A DNA stretch of 20,818 nt from an uncultured Bacilli bacterium (GTDB taxonomy: Bacteria > Bacillota_I > Bacilli_A > RF39 > UBA660), in the NCBI GenBank assembly GCA_944332645.1, contig CALVKK010000008.1, forward strand, positions 1-20,818. The letters are read 5' to 3'. The notes beneath the pieces were generated by a model. The model was given only the letters and a program-made list of their open reading frames with translations. It was not told where the DNA came from and searched no databases. Position numbers and translations under genes: made by a program. Every line of letters begins with the position of its first letter. Position 1 is the first letter of the stretch. This document shows positions 13,666-20,441 of this stretch, in pieces.

Positions 13666-14772
13666 ATGAAAAAAGTTGTAATAGGTATGTCAGGCGGTGT
13701 TGATAGCAGTGTTGCTGCGATTTTACTTAAAGAACAGGGATATGAAGTAATTGGTTTATTCATGCGAAACTGGGATGCTTCGGTTAATAACGATATATTG
13801 GGGAATCCTACTCTTAATAATAATATTTGTCCTCAAGAGCAAGATTATAATGACGCTTTAAAAGTATGTAAGAAAATAGGGATTCCATTACATCGAATTG
13901 ATTTCATTAAAGAATATTGGGATTATGTCTTTACATATTTTTTAGAAGAATTAAAAAAAGGTCGCACTCCTAATCCTGATATTATGTGTAATAAATATAT
14001 CAAATTTGATATGTTTGCTAAAGCGGCTAATAAATTAGGAGCTGATTATATAGCGACAGGTCATTATGCCAGAATAGAAAATGGAAAGTTATTACGAGGA
14101 ATAGATAGCAATAAAGATCAAACTTATTTTTTGTCACAAGTAAGAAAAGACCAGTTTACAAATGTTTTATTTCCTATTGGACACTTGACAAAAAAGGAAG
14201 TAAGAGAAATAGCTGATAAGTATGATTTGGTTACAGCTACGAAAAAGGATTCGACAGGTATTTGTTTTATAGGTGAGCGTAATATGACAAAGTTTTTAGA
14301 AAATTATCTGCCCAATCAAGATGGCAGTATTGTCGATATTACAACTAACGAAATTATTGGAAAACATATTGGATTGATGTATTATACGATTGGTCAAAGA
14401 AGGGGATTAAACATTGGTGGTTATGAAAATAGAATGTTTGTAGTCGGTAAAGACTTAAATAGTAATATTTTATATGTTGCTTTAGGGGAAGATAATGAGT
14501 ATTTATATAGTGATTCGTGTGTGATTACAGATGTTAATTGGTTAAGTGATAAAAAACCTAGTAAATGTACCGCTAAATTTAGATATCGTCAACCTGATAA
14601 TGAAGTTTATTTAGAGTTGATTGACGACAAACATATCTTAGTTAAATATCCACAAAAAATAAAGGCAGTCACGCCAGGACAAGCTTGTGTTTTTTATCTT
14701 AATGAACAATGTCTTGGCGGTGGAATAATAGAGGAAGTAAGAAAGAATAATAAGAAACTTTGGTATTTATAA
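13666..14772 (+). CDS. mnmA: tRNA-specific 2-thiouridylase MnmA
   Basis: MnmA adds sulfur to position 2 of the wobble uridine (U34) of Lys, Glu and Gln tRNAs, using ATP to adenylate the base. The 368-residue protein has the PP-loop SGGVDSSV (9-16), the first catalytic cysteine Cys108 in NPDIMCNKYIKF, TGHYARIENGKLLRG, DQTYFLSQV (151-159), and the second catalytic cysteine Cys200 in GICFIGE. GQRRGLNIGG and a C-terminal beta-barrel follow, ending at residue 368. The spacing of the two cysteines matches characterised MnmA. It has its own promoter just after spoIIM. A cysteine desulfurase to feed it, often adjacent, is not in the window. Confidence 0.97.
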   Translation: MKKVVIGMSGGVDSSVAAILLKEQGYEVIGLFMRNWDASVNNDILGNPTLNNNICPQEQDYNDALKVCKKIGIPLHRIDFIKEYWDYVFTYFLEELKKGRTPNPDIMCNKYIKFDMFAKAANKLGADYIATGHYARIENGKLLRGIDSNKDQTYFLSQVRKDQFTNVLFPIGHLTKKEVREIADKYDLVTATKKDSTGICFIGERNMTKFLENYLPNQDGSIVDITTNEIIGKHIGLMYYTIGQRRGLNIGGYENRMFVVGKDLNSNILYVALGEDNEYLYSDSCVITDVNWLSDKKPSKCTAKFRYRQPDNEVYLELIDDKHILVKYPQKIKAVTPGQACVFYLNEQCLGGGIIEEVRKNNKKLWYL

Positions 14773-14782
14773 AGTTTCTTTT
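14752..14782 (+). terminator. Terminator after mnmA
   Basis: AAGAAACTTT (14752-14761) and AAAGTTTCTT (14771-14780) form a 10-bp stem around a 9-base loop. The mnmA stop codon lies at the loop/right-arm junction. Only four T follow, so termination may be partial. Confidence 0.6.
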
Positions 14783-14802
14783 GATATACTTTTTATTTAC
14801 AC

Positions 14803-14843
14803 TTGACATTTGACAATAATGTGATAAAATTAGTATAGGAGGG
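14803..14843 (+). promoter_or_regulatory. Promoter of the helix-turn-helix gene
   Basis: A perfect TTGACA (14803-14808) lies 16 bases before TAAAAT (14825-14830), which is preceded by TGA. A second TTGACA (14810-14815) overlaps the spacer. AGGAGGG (14837-14843) is eight bases before ATG 14852. This is the closest to consensus of the promoters in the window. Confidence 0.75.
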
Positions 14844-14851
14844 TTGTAAGG

Positions 14852-15625
14852 ATGGATAAATTAAACGAAATATTACATGAACTTGGCATTTCAAAAGTAA
14901 AATTAGCGAAATTTTTAGGCGTTTCTAGACAGATGATATACAATTATTTAGAACTAGATAGTATTAACAAATGGCCTAAAGATAAAAAAGTGTTGTTATT
15001 AAACTTATTAGGAATTAAATCAACAGATGATATTTCTAAAATTAAGATTACAACTGATTATATATATGAAGTTGATGATCGGTTGAATTCACTATGTAAA
15101 AGTGAAAGAACTGAAAATAATGATAATTTATTTGAAGGATTAGGCAAAAAAGAAACAATTTTGTTACAAGATATTATCGAATTGTTAAAAGAAAAAGTAG
15201 AAGATGAAAACGATAGTGAAGGATATTATATTTTACTTTATTTATACCATTATTTACAAGCAATCAATAGTTCTAAAGAATTAAAATATATTTTAGGCTA
15301 TGTTTCTAAAGCCACTGGTTTTACTAAGCCAATGGAATTTGTATTTGATGAGGAACAACAATTTATTTTTGAAAGTATTTTATTTTCAGCATTCTCTTTA
15401 TATAATGGTGGTGGGGCTTCAAAAAGTAAGATTGCGGCATCTCATGAGAGATTTGTAACTCAGATTGAACATAAAATTGAAGAAAAAATGAGTCGTACTA
15501 TGGAATTGAATGCTGTCAAAGTTCAGGCTTTAAAAGAATTAGGTTATACTGAAATTAATGAATCAAATGCATCAGAGGTATTTGAAAAAATAGCTGAAAT
15601 TCAATCAAGAAAGGTCACCAGTTAA
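14852..15625 (+). CDS. Helix-turn-helix protein of unrecognised family
   Basis: The 257-residue protein begins with an XRE/Cro-like helix-turn-helix (about 3-35, LGISKVKLAKFLGVSRQMIYNYL), with a Trp-containing linker after it. Residues 60-115 are charged and probably linker plus helices; 116-185 form a hydrophobic helical block, and 195-257 a charged helical tail with LNAVKVQALKELGY. No enzymatic motif, membrane segment or signal peptide is seen. It is probably a cytoplasmic DNA-binding regulator with an all-helical partner or multimerisation domain. I do not recognise the C-terminal part. It has the strongest promoter of the window and an oligo-T terminator, so it is a single-gene unit, likely well expressed. 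Confidence 0.8.
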   Translation: MDKLNEILHELGISKVKLAKFLGVSRQMIYNYLELDSINKWPKDKKVLLLNLLGIKSTDDISKIKITTDYIYEVDDRLNSLCKSERTENNDNLFEGLGKKETILLQDIIELLKEKVEDENDSEGYYILLYLYHYLQAINSSKELKYILGYVSKATGFTKPMEFVFDEEQQFIFESILFSAFSLYNGGGASKSKIAASHERFVTQIEHKIEEKMSRTMELNAVKVQALKELGYTEINESNASEVFEKIAEIQSRKVTS

Positions 15626-15663
15626 AAAAGAAAAAATTTTTCTTTTTTTTTTTTTTTTTTTTT
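15624..15663 (+). terminator. Terminator with 21-base T tract
   Basis: A stem of A-tract, one G-C pair and T-tract (about 15624-15634 with 15638-15648) runs into 21 consecutive T (15643-15663). It begins inside the stop codon of the helix-turn-helix gene. The T tract may vary in length between isolates or reads. Confidence 0.75.
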
Positions 15664-16010
15664 ATTTATATTTTCTATAATTTTTGTATGAAGTGTGATT
15701 TATGCAAAAATATGCAATAGGTTTGGATAAAATTTGAAAAAACATATTAAAATTGCTTGTAGGATAACAAAAATAAATCGAATGATCCACTGGCTTTTTT
15801 CAGCTATATTTATTATAATCTAATAGAAATATAGCATCAGATATATTGATTAACTATTTTACACAAACTTAGCTATATATTCTATAATTATATAATAACA
15901 ATGAATAAAAAAATAAAATATTAAATAACAATTGTTTTGTTATATATATGTAAATAAACATGTAAAATAATCTATAAATAATATAACAATATTGCTTATA
16001 TTTATTTTTT
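15664..16010. other. AT-rich intergenic region with repeats, no gene found
   Basis: There is no credible open frame with a ribosome binding site on either strand. It holds an inverted repeat GCTATATTT/AAATATAGC (15803-15811 and 15827-15835), AGCTATAT repeated at 15802 and 15871, three copies of ATAACAAT (15895, 15925, 15983) and a stem ATAACAA/TTGTTAT (15925-15931 and 15937-15943). Regulatory DNA, a small RNA or decayed sequence are all possible. Confidence 0.6.
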
Positions 16011-16019
16011 TGGTATACT
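15992..16019 (+). promoter_or_regulatory. Promoter of the polysaccharide deacetylase gene
   Basis: TTGCTT (15992-15997), a 16-base spacer and TATACT (16014-16019) preceded by TGG (extended -10) fit a vegetative promoter. The start codon is 45 bases further on, a longer leader than those of the neighbours. Confidence 0.55.
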
Positions 16020-16021
16020 AG

Positions 16022-16037
16022 AAAATAACGTTATTTT
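16022..16037. promoter_or_regulatory. Perfect 16-base palindrome, candidate operator
   Basis: AAAATAACGTTATTTT is a perfect palindrome with a central CG, lying two bases past the -10 box and across the expected transcription start. This is a usual site for a repressor. It is too short and lacks a T-run to be a terminator. Confidence 0.5.
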
Positions 16038-16064
16038 GTGACATATTATTATTAGGAGGTATGT

Positions 16065-17423
16065 ATGAAACGAAAATTGAATAGAAAAGGAAAACTTTTG
16101 ATATTAAGTTTAAGTTTATTACTTTCAATAAGTAGTATTTTTGTAGTTAAAGGTTACATCAAACTTGAAGAAGAGCATATATTAGAAAGTACCGACACTT
16201 ATGATTTAAAGATAGATTATCCTAATATAGATAATAAAAAAATTATGGATAAAATTGAAGAATATGTAAATTATCAAAAATATGGATTTCTTACTACTGT
16301 TGAAAAGTCAAAAGAAATTGAACAACCAAAATATGATTTTAACTTAAATGTTAATGTTAGTGAATATAAAAATATATCTTATGTATATATGACAACTTAT
16401 GCTTATGTAGGTGGTGCTCATTATACTAGAGATGATACAAGTTATTATTATGATAATGATACTAAAGAATTTGTTGATTTAAAATATTTTTTTAAAGATG
16501 AATATTCATTTAAAAAATTATCTAGTATAGCTTACTATTATATTTTAAATATAGAAGATAAAAATTTCGATGAATTATGGGTAAAAAGAGGTACAGATCC
16601 AACTATAGATAATTATAGACATTTTAAATTTGCAGAATATGGATTAGAAATATTGTTTCCACCTTATCAAGTTGCTTCGTGGGCTGATGGTGAAATAAAA
16701 ATTACTATACCTTATGAAGAAATAAATGATTTATTAAAAGATGAATATCAGAGTATAAGCAAAGATAAAGAAGTATTTAATATGACACCAGTTTCAAGAG
16801 ATTTATCAAAATATCAAGATAAAAAATTAATTGCTTTTACTTTCGATGATGGCCCAAGCAAAACTTATACTAATTATTTATTAGATAATTTAGATAAATA
16901 TGATGCCAAAGTCACATTTTTCGTTTTAGGAAGCAGAGTAGAAAGCAATAAAGAAACGATCAAAAGGGCATATTTAGAAGGAAATGATATAGGTAGTCAC
17001 ACATATAATCATCGTAACTTGAATTTATTAAGTGACAGTGCTTTAATGGAAGAAATGAAACAAGCAAATGAAGCTATAAAAAATGTAATAGGCAAAATGC
17101 CGTCGTTATTACGACCTCCTTATGGCAATTTAACTAGTCATGGTAAAGAAATTACTAATATGAATATAATTTTATGGAATATTGATCCTTTAGATTGGAA
17201 ATATAAGGATAAAAATAGAGTGGCCAACGAAATTATTGAACATGCACACGATGGAGCTATTGTTTTAGTTCATGATATATATAAATCTTCCGTCGATGGA
17301 GCTTTACTTGCGATGGAAAAATTGCAAAAAGAAGGTTATGCTTTTGTGACAATTACCGAAATGGCTGAATTAAGAGGAATTACTTTGGATACTGATACGT
17401 CGTATTTTAGTATGAAAAAGTGA
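16065..17423 (+). CDS. PdaC-like polysaccharide (peptidoglycan) deacetylase
   Basis: This secreted or membrane-anchored NodB-family enzyme would remove acetyl groups from N-acetyl sugars of peptidoglycan or a related wall polymer, altering lysozyme sensitivity. In the 452 residues, one N-terminal membrane helix (about 11-28) is followed by a domain resembling DUF4163/DUF3298 (about 45-225, with YAYVGGAHY at 112-120), as in Bacillus PdaC. The NodB domain starts near 250. Its motifs are TFDDGP (259-264, Asp261 base and Asp262 metal ligand), SHTYNH (311-316, His312 and His316), RPPYG (350-354), WNIDPLDW (371-378) and LVHD (401-404, His403), all intact. The start has GGAGGT. A palindrome overlaps the predicted transcription start. 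The substrate is inferred from the family. Confidence 0.9.
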   Translation: MKRKLNRKGKLLILSLSLLLSISSIFVVKGYIKLEEEHILESTDTYDLKIDYPNIDNKKIMDKIEEYVNYQKYGFLTTVEKSKEIEQPKYDFNLNVNVSEYKNISYVYMTTYAYVGGAHYTRDDTSYYYDNDTKEFVDLKYFFKDEYSFKKLSSIAYYYILNIEDKNFDELWVKRGTDPTIDNYRHFKFAEYGLEILFPPYQVASWADGEIKITIPYEEINDLLKDEYQSISKDKEVFNMTPVSRDLSKYQDKKLIAFTFDDGPSKTYTNYLLDNLDKYDAKVTFFVLGSRVESNKETIKRAYLEGNDIGSHTYNHRNLNLLSDSALMEEMKQANEAIKNVIGKMPSLLRPPYGNLTSHGKEITNMNIILWNIDPLDWKYKDKNRVANEIIEHAHDGAIVLVHDIYKSSVDGALLAMEKLQKEGYAFVTITEMAELRGITLDTDTSYFSMKK

Positions 17424-17476
17424 TAATTAAATAATTATTATTCACAATTAATTTCAATATTATTATAGACTGATTA

Positions 17477-17507
17477 AAAAATGATTGAATAAGTTTCAAT
17501 CATTTTT
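17477..17507. terminator. Bidirectional terminator between deacetylase and rarA
   Basis: AAAAATGATTGAA (17477-17489) and TTCAATCATTTTT (17495-17507) form a 13-bp stem with a 5-base loop. A and T runs at both ends serve both convergent genes, and the rarA stop codon lies in the right arm. Confidence 0.88.
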
Positions 17508-18710
17508 ATCTTGTAATTCTTTTAATTTTTCATAAATGTTTTTTAAAGCTAACTCATATTTACTATTAGCTTTAGGAATATAGTATTTTCTATTTTTAAT
17601 TTTATCAGGCAAATATTGTTGCTTGACAAAAGCATTAGGATAATTATGCGGATATAAATAATCTTTAGAATTAGTTTTAATATGATTAGGAACATTACCA
17701 GTATTGCCACTTCTAATGTCATTTAAGGCAGAATCGATTGCCATAACCGCTGAGTTAGATTTAGGTGATAGTGCTAATTCTATAACTATATTAGCTAGTG
17801 GTATTCTAGCTTCTGGTAATCCTAATCTTTCACAAGCATTGATACAAGCATCTACTTTAGGTCCCATAGAAGGATTGGCTAAACCAACATCTTCATAAGC
17901 AATAACCGACATTCTACGATAAATACTATCTAGATCTTCTGCTTCGATAAGCCTAGCTAAATAATGTAGACTAGCATTTACATCACTACCTCTAATCGAT
18001 TTTTGAAAAGCGGATAAAACATCATAATGTCCGTCTTCATTTTTATCGTGAAAAAATACAGGTTTACTGTTTATTTTTTTTATTTGTTCTAAGGTAACGG
18101 TTTTATCGTTAGATGAATAATAAGCAATTTCAAGAAGATTATAAGCATATCTTAAATCGCCACCAGATAACTTTACAATATAGTTTAAACTTTCATCATT
18201 GATTTTAATATCTTTTAAATAGGTAGTAGCTCTTTTTAGAGCAGATAGAATATCCTCATCGTTTAATTCTTTTAATTCGAATATTTGGCAACGACTTCTG
18301 ATCGCAGGATTAATTCTATGATAAGGATTAGATGTTGTTAAACCGATTAAAGTAATTAAACCGTTTTCTAAATATGGTAATAATAGATCTTGTTTATCTT
18401 TATTTAAACGATGTATTTCATCCATGATAATTATCAATCCGTTATTCTCTTTAGCTTGAATTACAGCTAGATCAAAATCTTTTTTATTATTAATAACCGC
18501 ATTTAAAGAAATATACTCAACATTTAATTCATTGACAATCGCATTAGCGATACTCGTTTTACCAATTCCAGGTTTACCATATAATATCAGCGAAAAAATA
18601 TGTTTATTTTTAACTAAATTAGTTAAAATTTTATTCTCACCAATTAAATGTTGTTGTCCTACAATTTCGTTTAATTTTTTAGGTCTTAAGATTAAAGCTA
18701 ACGGTTCCAT
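17496..18710 (-). CDS. rarA: Replication-associated recombination protein RarA (MgsA)
   Basis: RarA is a AAA+ ATPase related to clamp loaders and WRNIP1 that acts at stalled replication forks and with single-strand binding protein. The 404-residue product has LRPKKLNEIVGQQHLIG (8-24), Walker A GKPGIGKT (45-52), Walker B IIIMDEIH (93-100), the sensor TTSNP (125-129), and NPAIRSRCQIFEL (134-146). C-terminal helical MgsA domain sequence such as LHYLARLIEAEDLDSIYRRM follows. Length is close to the usual 410-440. The start is the ATG at 18710 with AGGTGG four bases upstream; the TTG one codon before it is not needed. It is convergent with the deacetylase gene and divergent from xerD. Confidence 0.96.
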   Translation of the reverse strand: MEPLALILRPKKLNEIVGQQHLIGENKILTNLVKNKHIFSLILYGKPGIGKTSIANAIVNELNVEYISLNAVINNKKDFDLAVIQAKENNGLIIIMDEIHRLNKDKQDLLLPYLENGLITLIGLTTSNPYHRINPAIRSRCQIFELKELNDEDILSALKRATTYLKDIKINDESLNYIVKLSGGDLRYAYNLLEIAYYSSNDKTVTLEQIKKINSKPVFFHDKNEDGHYDVLSAFQKSIRGSDVNASLHYLARLIEAEDLDSIYRRMSVIAYEDVGLANPSMGPKVDACINACERLGLPEARIPLANIVIELALSPKSNSAVMAIDSALNDIRSGNTGNVPNHIKTNSKDYLYPHNYPNAFVKQQYLPDKIKNRKYYIPKANSKYELALKNIYEKLKELQDKND

Positions 18711-18761
18711 CAAACCACCTCATATCTATTTTATCAAAAAATGATAAAAATTAATATAGTA

Positions 18762-18781
18762 TGGTATAATTAAATAGGTGA
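18762..18781 (+). promoter_or_regulatory. xerD promoter and RBS
   Basis: TGGTATAAT (18762-18770) is an extended -10, and AGGTGA (18776-18781) is the ribosome binding site. The in-frame GTG at 18778 is part of that site, so the start is the ATG at 18787. Confidence 0.65.
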
Positions 18782-18786
18782 ATAAA

Positions 18787-19692
18787 ATGAAATTTGAATC
18801 AAACATTGATGAATTTAACGACAAAGCCTTAGAATTTAAGACTTATTTACTAATTGATAAAAAATATAGCAATGAGACAATCGATTCTTATATGAATGAT
18901 TTATACAAGTATTACAAATATATAAAACAAAAAAACTTAAATATTAATGATATTAAGCGTAAAGATATTATGGGATATACTAAATATTTAAAACAGAATC
19001 AACTTTCAACAAATTCGATTAATCATAACATATCGGTTTTAAGAACATTTTATAAGTTTTTAGTTATCTCTAATCGCTTCGTAACTGATCCCATTGAGTA
19101 TTTAGAAGTTCCTAGATTAAGAAAAACTTTGCCTAAAGTATTATCTTATGATGAGGTAAAATCCTTATTGGACATTGATTTATTAAACAAATATAGCTAT
19201 CGTAATAAGGCAATGTTAGAACTAATGTATGCAACGGGATTAAGAGTAAGCGAATTAGTTAATTTAAAACTTAATGATATCGATCTAGAAATGGATTTAT
19301 TAAGAACAATCGGTAAGGGTAGCAAAGAAAGAATTATACCGATTGGTGATTACGCAATTTATTTCGTAAAAATATATATTAGTGAATATCGAAATCAATT
19401 ATTAAAAGAAAATACAGATTATGTTTTTCTAAATAATCATGGTAAGAAATTATCACGACAAAGTTTTTATAAATTAGTGAAAGAACTAGCGATTAAAAAA
19501 AATATTAAAACCGAGTTTTCCCCACATACTTTAAGACATTCTTTCGCTACTCACTTGTTAGATAGAGGTGCCGATATTGTCAGCATTAAAGAAATGCTTG
19601 GACATAGTTCGTTATCGACAACACAAATATATACTCATATTTCTAATCAAAAATTAAAAGATGAATATAGTAAATTTCATCCTCACGGTTGA
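18787..19692 (+). CDS. xerD: Site-specific tyrosine recombinase, XerD-like
   Basis: Xer recombinases resolve chromosome dimers at dif. The 301-residue protein has an N-terminal SAM-like core-binding domain (about 12-100, with LIDKKYSNETIDSYMNDL) and the catalytic domain with all active residues: Arg153 in ATGLRVSEL, Lys177 in GKGSKERIIP, His247 and Arg250 in HTLRHSFATHLL, His273 in LGHSSL and Tyr282 in IYTH. The C-terminal KFHPHG resembles XerD ends (HPRA type) more than XerC. Start ATG 18787 is preferred over GTG 18778. The chromosomal context (rarA, mutS, no phage or integron genes) fits a housekeeping Xer protein rather than a mobile-element integrase. In Bacillus xerD lies near spoIIM. 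The next gene overlaps the 3' end. Confidence 0.92.
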   Translation: MKFESNIDEFNDKALEFKTYLLIDKKYSNETIDSYMNDLYKYYKYIKQKNLNINDIKRKDIMGYTKYLKQNQLSTNSINHNISVLRTFYKFLVISNRFVTDPIEYLEVPRLRKTLPKVLSYDEVKSLLDIDLLNKYSYRNKAMLELMYATGLRVSELVNLKLNDIDLEMDLLRTIGKGSKERIIPIGDYAIYFVKIYISEYRNQLLKENTDYVFLNNHGKKLSRQSFYKLVKELAIKKNIKTEFSPHTLRHSFATHLLDRGADIVSIKEMLGHSSLSTTQIYTHISNQKLKDEYSKFHPHG

Positions 19693-20374
19693 TTTTAACA
19701 AAGATTATAAAAAATTTATTGAGTATTTATTTAGTTTAAAAGATGATGAATATCGTAAGTTTAATCAAAAAATAATCAAAACTGATAATATTATAGGAAT
19801 TCGATTACCAATTTTGAAAAACATTGCTAAAAATATAGCTAAAGTTGATTATATGAGTTTTATTAAAAATAATCAACATCAATATTACGAGGAAATAATG
19901 TTGCATGGTCTAGTAATAACTTATTTAAAAGTCAGTTTTGAAGAATCGGTCATCTTATTTGATGATTATATTAAGTTTATAGATTCGTGGGCTACATGTG
20001 ATTCTGTAGTTATGAATTATAAAATCGTCAGTAAAAACTTAGATAGTTGTTTGATCAAGATAAAAGAATATCTAAGAAGTGAAAAACCATTCATAAAAAG
20101 AGTAGGGATAGTGCTATTATTTTACTATTTAAACGATAATTATATTGATACTGTATTAGAAATATCAGATTCTATTATAACGACAGAATACTATGTAAAA
20201 ATGGCTAATTCTTGGTTAATTTCAATGTGTTTGGTTAAATATTATGGCAAAACCATTAATTTTTTAAAAAACTGTCACTTAGATGATTGGACATACAATA
20301 AAGCTTTACAAAAAGCGATTGAATCATATCGCATTAAAGACAAGGATCTTTTAAGAAGAATGAAAAGATCATAA
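19661..20374 (+). CDS. AlkD-like DNA alkylation repair protein
   Basis: AlkD-family proteins are HEAT-like repeat DNA glycosylases that remove positively charged alkylated bases such as 7-methylguanine and 3-methyladenine. The 237-residue protein is all helical with the family's IIGIRLPILKNIAK, followed by residues that align with the Bacillus cereus active site: Trp110 and Asp114 in DSWATCDSV, and Trp185 in ANSWLIS (Trp109, Asp113 and Trp187 in AlkD). LFSLKDDEYRKFNQK near the N-terminus is also characteristic. The only in-frame start is ATG 19661, giving a 32-base overlap with xerD and no strong ribosome binding site; translation is probably coupled to xerD. It ends at a GAAA-loop terminator. 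The substrate range is inferred. Confidence 0.87.
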   Translation: MNIVNFILTVDFNKDYKKFIEYLFSLKDDEYRKFNQKIIKTDNIIGIRLPILKNIAKNIAKVDYMSFIKNNQHQYYEEIMLHGLVITYLKVSFEESVILFDDYIKFIDSWATCDSVVMNYKIVSKNLDSCLIKIKEYLRSEKPFIKRVGIVLLFYYLNDNYIDTVLEISDSIITTEYYVKMANSWLISMCLVKYYGKTINFLKNCHLDDWTYNKALQKAIESYRIKDKDLLRRMKRS

Positions 20375-20386
20375 GAAGGCTGTTTG

Positions 20387-20413
20387 AAAATACTAGAAAT
20401 AGTATTTTTTTTT
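20387..20413 (+). terminator. Terminator after the alkD-like gene
   Basis: AAAATACTA (20387-20395), a GAAA tetraloop and TAGTATTTT (20400-20408) continue into a T-run to 20413, a classic rho-independent terminator. Confidence 0.88.
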
Positions 20414-20420
20414 AAATTCA

Positions 20421-20437
20421 TATAATTTTATAGGTGA
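20421..20437 (+). promoter_or_regulatory. -10 element and RBS of the ZIP gene
   Basis: TATAAT (20421-20426) and AGGTGA (20432-20437) precede ATG 20442. The -10 lies 15 bases from the start, as for the other compact promoters. Confidence 0.5.
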
Positions 20438-20441
20438 TTAT

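Noticed and set aside
15869..15961. Minus-strand frame of about 30 codons in the AT-rich region
   Set aside because: No ribosome binding site, random-looking Ile/Tyr/Leu composition and it lies in repeat-rich AT DNA.
18778..18786. GTG 18778 as xerD start
   Set aside because: The GTG is inside the AGGTGA Shine-Dalgarno sequence for ATG 18787.
18787..19692. Phage or mobile-element integrase
   Set aside because: Length, active-site layout, HPHG end and housekeeping neighbours fit XerD; no attachment repeats or phage genes are nearby.
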